Source of the DNA: Isoetes taiwanensis
Taxonomy: Eukaryota; Streptophyta; Lycopodiopsida; Isoetales; Isoetaceae
Assembly: GCA_021234155.1 (NCBI GenBank)
Contig: JAJEKV010000034.1
Span: 11,744,697 to 11,808,696 of the forward strand
Length of the DNA stretch: 64,000 nucleotides
Direction: 5' to 3'
A model generated the notes under the pieces. It was not told the origin of the DNA. It saw only the letters and a list, made by a program, of their open reading frames with translations, and searched no databases. Positions 48,386 to 59,190 of this stretch are shown piece by piece. The translations under genes and the position numbers were made by a program. Positions within the stretch are counted from its first letter, which is position 1. Each line of letters opens with the position of its first letter.

Positions 48386-50190
48386 AATCTTGAAAGTAAT
48401 CTTGAAGCTTTCTGAAAAATCCTACAGAAAATAAACTCAAATTCAATTGATAAAAAAAAAGGTTCCAAAACTTTACAATATGAAATAGTTCCGTATATAT
48501 TTGCATGCGAAGATGCAAGAACGGCCTGCAAAAATGCAATGGTTGGCCTATTATATGATTAAACAGTACTTTCGAATCTTACATTGTAAACAATCCCAAT
48601 ATAGTGTCGTACCTGCTTTTAAAAATCCGTAATTATGGCCCTATAACTTGAAAACACTGTGAACCCTGTGATTACAACCTTGCAATTTGAAAACCCTATG
48701 ATTAGAACTACAAAAGAGCTTAGGTGGGTCTGGTTCAATGATTCCTCTGGAGATTATTATGACCTGTTGTTCCTGTGATTTGCAAGAGCAATTTGTTACT
48801 TACGATTTGCTCATACCTCATTTATTTTGCAAATCCCCAAAAGTAAGCAGAACTGCCATATCCACTGTAACGGCTGCCATGCTACATTATCCACTGCCCA
48901 TCTGCCAAAGAAGAGAAAAAGATAATGCCAAGTGTTAGACCCAAGTGTTGTTTCTTTGAAGAAGAAATGAAAATAAAACAAAATCAAAGGTACAAGCAAT
49001 GCTGGGAAGAAATGTGAAATGAACCAAAATCCAAACCTGCAAGCAATGCCGGAAAGAAGCGAGAGGTTTGCCAGATGCTACTGCCCATCCCGCTGCCGTT
49101 TTGAACCAATGAAGAAATAAGGTGAATGCATCCGAACATAGTGGAAAGCCTGCTCAAACTTACCCAAATAGGATCTAAAAGCAAAACTTTTATAGCAATC
49201 TCTGCATAAAAATAAGAACAATCAGCAGTAAGCTGGACCCTCGAATCGAGCAGCTTCGAAGACTTGCTTGATCGATTTGCTCCTATGAAAAGATGACGAA
49301 AAGCGGAGAAGAATGGATTATGCGTGGATCACGAGGCCATAGGCAAGTGCACGCTTAGCCAAATACGAAAATGAGAGGAAGGCTAGAAGGGAAAAAAAAA
49401 GTCCCGCAGGGGGGAAGAGGAACGCCGCATGCGGCATTACTTGCGGCGTTCCCTGCACATAAACCAAAGCAATCCCATTTTAAAAGATAAGATAATATTA
49501 AAACATTGAACATTAAAAATTAAACCATCAAACCATATACCGGCCACATGTCGGCTTATCATCGTGTGTGCTAACGTGACGTACAGTCAATCGAAATCCA
49601 CATCACTCATTACATGGCCCGTACGCCCTCCACATTCATTACTTTGCTTTATCTCTCGAATCGAGGGGGCAGCCAGAAATAACTACACTCTTCGCAGTTC
49701 CTCTGTTCTTCGTCTTCCTCTGTTCTTTTGTCCTCCTTCGTTCTTGCTAAGGCGATTGAATCGACGAAGGCAGAAATCGAATGAGCTTATGATGGTGGCT
49801 TGGTCGATGGATCGCGATGCATCTAGCGCCGAGGTTATTGCGTAAATCGAGTCTTCCAAAGGCCGTTATAGCCTCAGAAAAAAATGATAGTTTTTTAAAA
49901 GTTTTTCGTGTTATTTTTACTATTCTTTTTTTTTATTTCCATGTGCTTTTTACAGTATTCTTCTTTGCCTTATTCTTTTTCTAGCATTTAGAGGGTCTTA
50001 CTATCCCCTGATACTATTTCCAGCTGACAAATCCCTATTCTCAATTTGGAAGTTCCTATTTAAAGAATGAACCATGGAACAAGCTTCTTCTTCGAGCAAA
50101 TCCGACTACATTCTTAAAGGGTCAGCCTCTTTTTAAGGTTTACTATTTTTATTTAGGTCAAGTATAAAAATTATGTTTAAATGGATCCTG

Positions 50191-50234
<44 letters not shown>

Positions 50235-51000
50235 AAGCAGTTCCATTTTTATTGTTTTTCCTTTTTTTTTTTTTTTAATTGAAGGAAGTTCCATGATTAT
50301 TGTTTTCATTTACCCAGAACCGTACATAAGCAAAAGGAACTAAAAATGCCGACTAGAAATCCTCCACAGACATATGAAAGAAGGAAAAAATTGCAAAGCA
50401 AGAGATTTACACAAAAGAAACCACTATGAGTGTTTCATTGGATTGATCTGTAAACATGTTAGGGAATTTAGAGAATTGCACTCAGACCTTTCTAACACAG
50501 AATACGTCATCTCTTGTAGGATTAACGTCATTGATGCATTTCATCTATACTTGCCAGGCTCAAGGGCGTATTCTGGACTCGCGAGTCGAGAATGCCTCAC
50601 CCAACAAGCATCACTCTCTCCCTGCATTCTCGACTCCAGCTAAACACTTGTTTAAAGCAGAAATCTTTCAACATGTATCTGAGAAAACCACAAGTTCTTA
50701 CACGGGCAATCTATGAGCTTATGAGGTAAGCAGAAAAGACAACACAAAAAAGATGCGTCGTTATAAAGAAGAGCTCAGTATTAGAGAAAAAATGAGGTCT
50801 CTTTATGTCCCTCTAAGGGGAAATTAGTTTTCTTTTTACATTATATTTTAGCTGGAATTTTTCGAGGCATTGTATTTATTTCGAATCCAAAGCCTTTTAA
50901 CATATCCAAATGAGTTTATATCTACCTCTCTCTTTTTGCCACGTAGTGTACCAAGGGAAAAGCTCACTTGACGAGAAAGATACACGAATCTCCCAAATTC
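48386..51000. other. No gene recognised
   Basis: Contains long T runs at about 50204-50229 and 50261-50276 and a short imperfect palindrome around ACTCGCGAGTC at 50577-50587. The frame near 49790-49845 (SMDRDASSAEVIA) could be a first exon, but nothing supports it further. Confidence 0.35.
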
Positions 51001-51104
51001 GCTCGTGCTCGGATTCGACTTCCCCCGAGCTTTCAAATTCACCCAAATCTCCCAAATCCAGTTCACTCGTGCTTAGATTCGAGTTCCCCCGAGCCTTCAA
51101 ATTC
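51001..51104 (+). repeat. Direct repeat of a 40-bp unit, spaced 64 bp
   Basis: Copies at 51001-51040 and 51065-51104 share CTCGTGCTYRGATTCGAC/G and TTCCCCCGAGCYTTCAAATTC. There are four or five differences. Confidence 0.8.
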
Positions 51105-54029
51105 GTTCGTGTTGCTCGAGTTGTTGAGTTCGTATTGTAAGAACCAGTCTTTCTTTCTCCAAGTGGTGTTTAAGGTAAGCTCGCCTCCATCATATAGTTT
51201 GTGCTTCTACAAAACTTTATAAAAAAGATATGTTGCAACTATTCCGAGCGTCTCACATTCTTCGGCGATATACAAACAGATACACACAATATCAGTGGCC
51301 ACATTTTAGACAACTTGGTACATCAAATTCATCCACAACCCTCTCAAACTTCAACACAACGTACTAGTTGCTAATGCCTAAACTTTTCCACGTCAACCGT
51401 TCTCGGAACAATAGTAGTTTCTCATCAAAACTTGCGTCATTTAAAGTTAAATATTTTAACTCACGGATTGTCTTTCTTACTTACAGATGATGCTCCGAGA
51501 AACTCAAGCTGTTCCCAACAGATCAAGTGAAAATACTTTACAACACATTGGCTGTTAATATTACACTAGATACAGTTATTTTCAAATAATATGTGCCAGT
51601 CCAATGCATAATAAAGACTATTTTGATGCTTCTCATCAATGTAACAATGACTATTTGCCCTGAATTAAAAAAGCAATAGCTTTTTTTCTCATCAAGCTGC
51701 ACCCTTGTAGACAACATGCAAATTGCATCATGAGTTACCAGGAACCATGAATCCGATCTCTGATAGCAGACAATTCTTATCAAACGAAACAGATTTTTCG
51801 ACAAGTTGGAAGTATTATTTTGCTCACTGACATTTGGTCCAACAATCAATAGTGAATAAATCCTACAGCTACAAGCCTACGCAAATCCACCTCTACAGAT
51901 ACAAATTGGATAAAGTATGCCAACACAAAACTTCACAACATTTACAAAATTTCACCATTCAGTCATACAAAATATAAACACACATTTCAATCACAACCCA
52001 CGTTCACAATGAAACATCCGCATACTCTTCAAGAATTGAACCTGATAAACCAAGTGTTCTTTTCACAAAATTAAGGTCTTATAGCTTATGGATTTTAGAA
52101 TAAAAAAGTGTTCTAAGGTCCACGAATATGCAAAATTGAACTTCCTTTCTTGCCAAGCAAGGCAGTTATCTAGCTTAGGAGAAAGCTGAGCAGTTGAGCA
52201 GCTTAGAGTCTGAACTATCGGTTTGCAAATAAGGTAGAAGGCTTTGTACTGCTGCAACACAGCTGAGGGCAAAATATGCTACAAATTAAAAACTTAAAGT
52301 ACCATAACAAAATGATTTTACACATTCAAGGGCTAGTATGGACATACCATCCAAAAGTTTTGCGAGTTTAACATCTTATGTTGCTAGGAAAAAATGTTCA
52401 GGGTTGTCTGCATTTATAAGACCCTCCAAACACATGGAACCTAATTTGAGCAGTTCAAGATCACAACTGAACTGCATACAAAAGATATCCATCCAAAATA
52501 CTAGCAACAAAACACATAAGTGACATATTTGGCAATGTGAATTCGTTTAGCTGCCAGCACAGTTCCTGAGAATGACTCATGTAGCTTCTTTAGTTCTGCA
52601 ATGTACCTAATATTAACCTCAAATCAACCAATAGCCTTATGCAACTCAATCAAAAGGAAATGAAGAAGGCTTAACCGACCTAGTTGTAAAAGCTCTGGCA
52701 GCTCTACCGAGAGCAAGCAAGCTGTTCTGAAGAGCACCCACGCATTGTTCTAAGGCGTAATGAAAAAAGTTTCCATCGCATAATACCTAGCAAGCACAAG
52801 AACAAGATTGATCTTCTCCAGCTTTTTTCTGTTTATCCAAATCCTTGCACATGCTTAATAGAATTAAAGCCAAAAAAACCTACTAGCATATGAACCAGAT
52901 TGATCTTCTCCAGCTTTCCTCAACACACTGATATAATGAAGTGTTTGCCATTCTGCTTGTTCATTTTGTTATTGCATAGGAAAATAGTTGATGCTCTTGA
53001 TCTTAGCATCTGCAAACAAATTTAGAACCCTAGACCCTAAATAAAAAAATAATTCAGTTTCCAGGACTAATCTGGGAAGTTACTTGGCTCTGCTTGATCG
53101 AGTTGAGGCTTCTAATTGAGGCTCTGCTTGATCGTAAACCCTAAACTAACTCGAATGGATGATACGAAACTCCAAATTGGGAGTTGTGTATTTTTTAATA
53201 TAATAACTATTGGATGCTCGATGCATGGACATGCCTTATAATTATTTTCCACTTGACCTAAACAAATTCCCAAATATACAACATATCTTCATGAGATTTT
53301 TTGCACTATTTTCTAAATATATGGGGCATTCCCTTAACCTTGTAGACATGCCATTTGAACAAAGAGAAAGCCCCTTATTGGTTGATAGCAAAATCTGATG
53401 TGGAATTTCGAGATTTATTAAAAGGACACCAAGAGACCCCATATTTTCTCAAATGCAAGATGCTTCGTTATAAAGAAGAGCTTTAACAGGTTTAAAGAAT
53501 CAGATGAAAATATAAGAACCAAAAGGTCTTCCCTCATCATCAAAGACTCCAAATATAGAGTAATGTAACAACAACTTAGACTGTAAACACGGAGTAATCT
53601 AACGTGTAAGGAAAAATTTAAGCAAACAAACTTAGGCAGAAAAGCTAGAGGAGTATTTTACCTAAGAAACATACAATCTACTATTGCATTTTACCTATGA
53701 GATAACAAGGCACATCCAATTCTAAGAATTAATCAAGCAAGCAGTTAACCTACACATATAAGGGAAAAGTAGGAAAAGTAAGAAGACAAAACACAAAAGA
53801 AGGAACGCTCAAGAGAAAGGCCCCTCTTCTCCAAGAATGATGGTTCTATGTTGTCATAGAACCATTACATTCCAAGAATTGTTGTATGGGGGGTTAGGCA
53901 AGCGTGCTAAAAATGGCAAAAAAGCTAGAGAATCTGCTAATTCTAGTTTATAAAGTAGTGGCCGTTGCTAATATCAAGCGATATGATATTCGAATTAGTG
54001 TGGATTAAAGATGGTCGTGCTGTACCCTT
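51105..54029. other. No gene recognised
   Basis: AT-rich sequence; no motif-bearing frames on either strand and no repeat partners noted in the window. Confidence 0.35.
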
Positions 54030-54350
54030 GGGTAAAAGCATGTTAGGGTGTCCCTTAAAAAGTATTATTTAGTGACTAAAAAAGTACCTAAAAAGGTACC
54101 CAGGACTGGGTACTGGATACCTGTATAATATCTCAATAAAAGGTACATTCTAGAACTTTTATATATATTTTGGTCTCGGGTAGCATTATCTTTATCTTAA
54201 CTTTGAATATTAATGCGTCCTTGACTTTTATTTTGGATATTTGTACTAGTTTTAATGAAAATAAAAATGAGAAAGTACCCAGTTCTGAAGTACCTAGTGT
54301 ATGTACTTTTGCAGGTTCCAAAAGTGGTACACCCTAACATGCTTTTACCC
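54030..54350. mobile_element. MITE-like element with 22-bp terminal inverted repeats
   Basis: The ends are GGGTAAAAGCATGTTAGGGT and its exact complement at 54329-54350. CCCTT occurs on both outer sides, a possible 5-bp target duplication. GTACC/GGTAC words recur inside, as subterminal repeats often do in such elements. Length is about 321 bp. Non-coding. Confidence 0.7.
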
Positions 54351-54408
54351 CCTTACTATACTTTTTTGCCTTCAATGAGTGTATGTCCTTAATTTCAAAT
54401 TTAAGAAC

Positions 54409-54856
54409 ATGTCGGAACCTATTTTTACATGCAGTCCCAAAATCACAAAACGCCGAAAGAGACGCAATTTAGAAGGGAATTTGAGCAGCAAGAGACAGCG
54501 TCGACAGCAAGACATGACGACTCCACCCAAGAAGCGGGGCGTCGGATTAGACCCGGCATCTAGCAACCTGAAGAAGCGGAAACCTGCACCTCCTGATAAG
54601 CTTTTAATTTTGCGTCATTGCATCGACCTGTTTTGATGATATTTTGTCTTCCAGCATTTACGCCCAATTTCTCGTCATCACTGATAGAATTCCATTCTTT
54701 GTCCTTGAAGGATTGGAGGCACAACTTCTAGGAATCCCTGCGGATTGCTGGTAGTATGTGGAAGTAACTGCGTGTGGGGAACAAAAAGATTTATTCTTCT
54801 GGCACAAGGATAAAAGAAGTTCCGACGACAAGTTTAAGAAGGAGCCCATAGGGGAA
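54409..54856 (+). pseudogene. Unknown basic protein, possible two-exon remnant
   Basis: The first part starts at ATG 54409 (MSEPIFTCSPKITKRRKRRN) and is strongly basic (KRQRRQQ, PPKKRG, KKRKP), nuclear-localisation-like, ending at 54636. After TTTTGTCTTCCAG (3' splice-like, ends 54654) comes a protein-like stretch IYAQFLVITDRIPFFVLEGL, then AQLLGIPADCW, a TAG, and further readable sequence in the same frame (EQKDLFFWHKDKR). A linking 5' splice site was not found. It ends where LTR sequence of element B begins, so it may be a host gene broken by that insertion. The family is not recognised. Confidence 0.35.
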
Positions 54857-54859
54857 GGG

Positions 54860-55008
54860 CACGCAAGACACCTTCGTGTCCCCTTCCCGCCTCACGATCA
54901 TCTCGAGTCTTGGGGATAGGCGGAGAGGCCCCGTCGGTTTCGGGGGCCGGATGGGGGATTTCTGTCGAGTATCTGGTAGGGTGCCCGTATGTTTAGCGAG
55001 GCGTCACA
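54860..55008 (+). mobile_element. Element B: 3' end of 5' LTR
   Basis: The segment ends GAGGCGTCACA at 55008 and contains GACACCTTCGTGTCC, comparable to the same part of element C's LTR. Only the last 150 bp or so can be recognised; the outer part is lost or too diverged. Confidence 0.65.
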
Positions 55009-55009
55009 A

Positions 55010-55020
55010 TGGTATCGGAG
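55010..55020 (+). promoter_or_regulatory. Primer binding site of element B
   Basis: TGGTATCGGAG follows the LTR end by one base. It differs by one substitution from the initiator tRNA-Met type site in elements A and C. Confidence 0.7.
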
Positions 55021-55597
55021 GCGATGTTCTTGGTTGACCAAGAACTAGCGACCATAACCATGAAAGTAGTCTAACAGGCCTATAGGGGTATGAAAAAAAA
55101 AAAAAAAAAAAAAAAAAATCGAACCTCGAAAATAGGGGAAAAATTTTTTCTCCTAGGTAGTGGAGTCGAAATTAGGTTAAGTGTTAGGCGAAGAAATGAA
55201 TAAGTCAAATTCACCTTCTAGTAAATTTGGAGTGAAAATTATGCATCTGCATCAAATTTCACCTAAAATGGAGTCAAAAAATTATGCCAATCTGAGACCA
55301 GAGTGAAAAATAAGCAAATCCATAATTTATACTTCAAACTATTAGGAAATTTGGAATTCTAAAGGTATAATACAATTTAAGTATGTATATTAGAAATTAA
55401 ATATATGTTAATAATAAAATTTACTTTGGTGTAATTAATAAGGTGGGCTAATAAGTAGGCCTAATAATGGTAGGGAATATTCCGAGGGACCCTCCTTTTT
55501 AAATATCCCTGACATCTCATTTTCCCTCCAACTTTTTGCTCCTCCATCTCTCTCTTGCTCACCCCACGCTACCCGCTTTCCACAATCAAGGTTAAGT
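55021..55597 (+). other. Element B leader
   Basis: Untranslated stretch between PBS and H3-like gene, with an A-run at about 55095-55120. No coding frame. Confidence 0.5.
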
Positions 55598-56722
55598 ATG
55601 GCTCGAAATCCAAGGCATGTGCCTAGGAAGTTTGGGGAGAGGCCTACACTCCTCGATGGCATGCCAGTAGCAAAGCCAGGTCGCCATGTCAAGAGAGTCT
55701 CCCACACCTTCAATCGGGAAGCCGGGCGAAGAGAAGTTCTCCTCCGCCAGAAGGAGGACACCTTCCACACCATGGAAGAGGAGGATGCCTAGCAAGAAAT
55801 GGGCACCCAGAGAATGGGCGAGTCCTATCACTTTGGACCTTCGGGTTGCATCGAGGTGGAGCACAGAAGAAGAGCAACAAAGATCGATCGAGGAGGCCAG
55901 GTTCTTCGCACCAAAGAAGAAGGGAAAGGAGAAGGTGGCGAAAGGGCCGAGGAAACGGAGGCAAGAAAGAAGAGGCAGGAGCTGCTCGGAGAAGGAGCGC
56001 TAACGAAAAGAAGAAAACGACAGCCTCAAGGGATCATTATGATTGAAGAACCCCAACCTCAAGGGCCAGATGAGGTGGAAGAGGTAGAAGAGGCGGTGAT
56101 GATGAAGAGGAAGAGGGCGAAGTCGTTGGGGAGCCTTCGGACCCCAGCGCCGCCCCCACCCGGCGTGGCCTAAGCCACCCGAAGGGTGGTCAAAAGAAGC
56201 GAAGGTGGGCGGCGGCCATTACGGCTCCGTGAGGACCGTGAATTCAAGCGTAAGCTGAAGGCCTACCAGGAGTACCTCCGTCGCTGGACAAGGTACAATG
56301 ACTGTAGGCAGAACGTGGAGCGTTACGTTAAGAAAATGACCAGCGAAAGAAAAATCAGCGGAAAGCGCCACCTCCGTCACGAAAAGCGAAGAAGGTCCAT
56401 CATGGGCCTAACTCACCAACGCGCCAGCGTTTTCGGGGAGATTAAGCACTTCCAGCATTGCACTAATCTCCTGATCAGGAAGGCTCCTTTTGACCGCCTG
56501 TTGCGGGAAGTTATGCAGGAATTCATCACCGACTATAGGGTGACATCTTTGACGACGAGAGTCCTGCAGGTGGCAGCCGAAGCGGAGCTGACCCAGCTTT
56601 TTGAGGAGGGCAACTTATGCGCAATCCACGCCAAGAGGGTGACCGTAATGCCCAAGGATCTCCACTTGCGCGGGAGGATCCGCAAAGGAGTACCCTTGAA
56701 CCTCCGAATTTTGTACCTGTAA
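55598..56722 (+). pseudogene. Histone H3-fold fusion protein, two in-frame stops (element B)
   Basis: A single reading frame of 374 codons runs from ATG 55598 (MARNPRHVPRKFGERPTLLD) to the stop at 56722, broken only by TAG at 55790-55792 and TAA at 56171-56173. The first 200 residues are highly charged, with acidic and Lys/Arg-rich blocks. Residues about 266-364 form an H3 core: [56 protein letters not shown]. It is far more diverged from canonical H3 than the element A copy ([10 protein letters not shown] for [17 protein letters not shown] for DLRFQSS), but loop 1 keeps H3 length. Total length almost equals the 380-aa copy A protein. Both stops can be explained by C-to-T changes. It lies 590 bp after the PBS and 740 bp before the WY homologue. 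Confidence 0.85.
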
Positions 56723-56896
56723 TTAAAATTTTGGTGTAAACTGACTATCCTTATTAATATATATCTCCTTCGTCTTGTAAAATTGATGTAAAGAAGTAGT
56801 TAGAGAAGTCAAATTGTACTAAAATTTTTTGTATCTAACTTGTAATAGTTCAATTATTCTACTCCTAATTAGAAAAAAATTGATTTCCGAGCAAAA

Positions 56897-57166
56897 TGGC
56901 GAAACCGGGTGGGTCCGCGCCAAACCCCTTTCAAACGGTTTGGAAGCCCTTTGTGAACCCTCCTATTTAGCTGCGGTGTCCATTTTGCTTTCGGGGAAAA
57001 GTTGCATGCTAGGCTAGAATTGATCAATTAGTCATGTTAGGATCTTTCCAACCTCAAAAATTAAATCAAATTTGCTTCAAAATTGCGGCTTAGGGTGGAG
57101 TCGCGCCAAACCCCTTTCAAACCCGGTTTGGGAAGGCCCTTTTCATTGTGAACCCTCCCGATTTGG
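56897..57166 (+). promoter_or_regulatory. WY promoter (element B): duplicated module with E2F-like sites
   Basis: Two direct repeats, 56909-56970 and 57093-57166, share GCGCCAAACCCCTTTCAAAC and TGTGAACCCTCC. Each contains GCGCCAAA (56917-56924 and 57103-57110), the complement of the E2F consensus TTTGGCGC. A third related word, TGGCGAAA, is at 56897-56904. The duplicated module lies 230-440 bp upstream of the TATA box. Confidence 0.5.
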
Positions 57167-57342
57167 CCCTTTTTGGCCTAATTTGACCAAATTTGACCCA
57201 ACAAACTGTCATGTAGTGTCTCTTGCTTTGTTTTGCTTAGATTTGCACTTCATGATAGTTTCTTTGGACACCCATAGCCATAGAACAAAAGTTTTTCCCA
57301 TCAAGAACCCTTGTGCACGGAACCCGCGAGGCACCCCTAGTC

Positions 57343-57350
57343 TATAAAAA
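57343..57350 (+). promoter_or_regulatory. TATA box of WY gene (element B)
   Basis: TATAAAAA lies 111 nt upstream of the start codon at 57461, with a pyrimidine-rich leader between, as in many plant polymerase II genes. Confidence 0.65.
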
Positions 57351-57460
57351 GGGCCCTCATTTGTCATTTTCTCCCCATCAAAACTGCTCTCAGCCCTTTA
57401 AGCGATCTTCTAGCTCCTTGCTCATCTTCACAAACCGTTTTTCATACTCCTCTCTGCTCA

Positions 57461-58228
57461 ATGGTGCCCTCAAACTTTGTCAGATGGTATGACGCTGCCA
57501 ATCACATCCGTGATTTTCCTGCTGACCAAGCTTTCCATGTCTTCGATCACCTCTTTGATCTCCATGCCACATTGACTAGGACTCCCTATTACACCGACAT
57601 CATTTGCCAATATGACCAGCAGATACTACCCTGGGAAGTTAGTTTGCCACCTAGGGGAGGGAAATGGGTTTCTCTAGACTCTCTGACCCAAGCCATAGGT
57701 GGGGGATCTAAGGCCAAGAATAAGGTGTGGGATAGAACCAGAAGCATGCCAGATTACATGACCTGTAAGCATCATAGGCACAGATACCTCTCAAACCAAG
57801 CAGCCTTAGCTTTGTTCATGCAGTACAAGGCAGTCAACCAACCAGGGGAGCCGTCAATTCAGCCCTTAGATCTAGCACCTCTCGACACCCGAAGGGAGCA
57901 TATCAGCATCCATGAGATCGACTCTCTACAGAATCACGAGTACTATGGCCGACCTCGGGGAACACCCATCTTTGCGGTCGGCGGGGATTACGAGCAGCAA
58001 GGGGAGGAGAACCCAAGTTGGGAGATGAGAGAGGCAGCAAGGATGGAGAGGCGAATAGCTAGGCAGGAAGGCACACTAAAGGCGAGATTTGAACCACCAC
58101 TTGGCATCACGGCCACATCACCCGGTGATCATCGGCCAGAGGAGTACATCTTGGCTAACGACATCCTCAACCTTCCCCATTGCCAAGAAGAAGGTCTCAG
58201 AATCGACAAGCCCGGGGGTCTCACCTAG
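57461..58228 (+). CDS. WY protein homologue (element B), probably truncated by frameshift
   Basis: Starts at ATG 57461 and encodes 255 residues. The N-terminal 130 align with the element A protein: RWYDAANHI (A: QWYLDGEHW), YTDIICQYDQQILP (A: YAAFLQFYGEEILP), KWVSLDSLTQAIGGGSKAKN (A: LYLDFHTLLQMLGGDEHARN) and ALALFMQ (A: ALAIIMD). The later part is charged and less alignable. A further 80 residues of protein-like sequence (IIDFLEVENPYIVNRKSRFK...) continue in another frame to about 58450, so a frameshift near 58200 probably shortened it from a length nearer 330. The function is unknown; I infer a role tied to the H3-fusion protein because the pair is conserved. Confidence 0.75.
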   Translation: MVPSNFVRWYDAANHIRDFPADQAFHVFDHLFDLHATLTRTPYYTDIICQYDQQILPWEVSLPPRGGKWVSLDSLTQAIGGGSKAKNKVWDRTRSMPDYMTCKHHRHRYLSNQAALALFMQYKAVNQPGEPSIQPLDLAPLDTRREHISIHEIDSLQNHEYYGRPRGTPIFAVGGDYEQQGEENPSWEMREAARMERRIARQEGTLKARFEPPLGITATSPGDHRPEEYILANDILNLPHCQEEGLRIDKPGGLT

Positions 58229-58467
58229 GCATATGGGGATACCACATCTGCGTGCAAGGGGTCGGAGAAAACCCACATATCATCGACTTTTTGGAGGTGG
58301 AAAACCCCTACATCGTAAATAGGAAAAGCCGGTTCAAGCCCCTTTCCGTAGATGTACTTTCGGACGACCCTAGTTTTTACATACCCCTACCCGATTTTGT
58401 ACTTGAGTTTGTGTTTGTGCACCCTACCCCTACGTATAGAATAAATAAAATTTCAAAATGTTTTTAA
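58229..58467 (+). pseudogene. Frameshifted C-terminal part of element B WY protein
   Basis: The frame covering 58229-58467 contains NPHIIDFLEVENPYIV and DDPSFYIPLPDFVLEFVFVH, with normal protein composition, and ends near AATAAA (58440-58446), a polyadenylation-like signal. It overlaps the first WY frame in another register. Confidence 0.45.
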
Positions 58468-58919
58468 TTGACATTTCTCGCATCTATTTCTCGCATTTCC
58501 CTGGGGTTCTTACATGCATGCGACATTACAAGGGTAATTCTAAGGAGCATTTGCAATTTTGAACACGTATTTAGGAGGCCTTGCCCTAAATACGGGACAA
58601 TACGTGGACAATACATGGTAATAACAATACATGCCCAATACATGAAATTCATGCTAAGAAGAATAACTGAATTAATAGACTACACCCATAGGCCACCCAT
58701 ATAGATGAATGTTCTAAGACAATTATTGAATGTTCTAAACTATTATGTTATAAGACTATTATGGTCTATGTTAAGAAATAATGGTCTATCTAAAACTATT
58801 ATGTTAAGACTATTATGGTCTATCTAAAATATTATGGTTGGCTCGACTTTTGAGGCATGCAACATAATTCCCATAATTCCAACCATAATGGTTGATTCGA
58901 CCCATCCTAGCAATTGTCC
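58468..58919. other. No gene recognised
   Basis: AT-rich; includes repeated words around TATTATGGTCTA between 58750 and 58840. Confidence 0.35.
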
Positions 58920-59190
58920 TATATATAGTCCCTTAGATTTTTTCCTTGGCCATTCGTCTTCGACTCCAGTCCCGCTTCTAGTCCGCTTCCAGCTTTCTTC
59001 CTTCAAAATTCCGCTGCCATTCCGTTGTCTTGCTTCTATTTCTGATATGGTGAGGCTGAAATACACAGCCAAGAAGCCCCGGGCTGAAGAGTCATCCTCT
59101 TCTAGCCATCCGGGCATGCAGATGACCTGTGTTGCCAAGTTTTCTTGCTTGGAGGTAGTGCGATTAATGGAGCAAGGAGCTCTGATTTGA
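58920..59190 (+). CDS. Small ORF with TATA box, start resembles a histone-type tail
   Basis: TATATATAG at 58920-58928 is followed by a pyrimidine-rich leader and ATG at 59047. The 47-residue product begins MVRLKYTAKKPRAEESSSSS and ends at TGA after MEQGALI. The first ten residues recall the H3/CENH3 start MARTKQTARK, but the match is too short to be conclusive. Frames after the stop also look partly protein-like, so it may be the first exon of a third accessory gene of element B. Alternatively it is a chance ORF. Confidence 0.3.

Noticed and set aside
50204-50276. T runs as terminators
   Set aside because: No RNA polymerase III gene boxes or tRNA-like structure upstream; simple homopolymer runs are common here.
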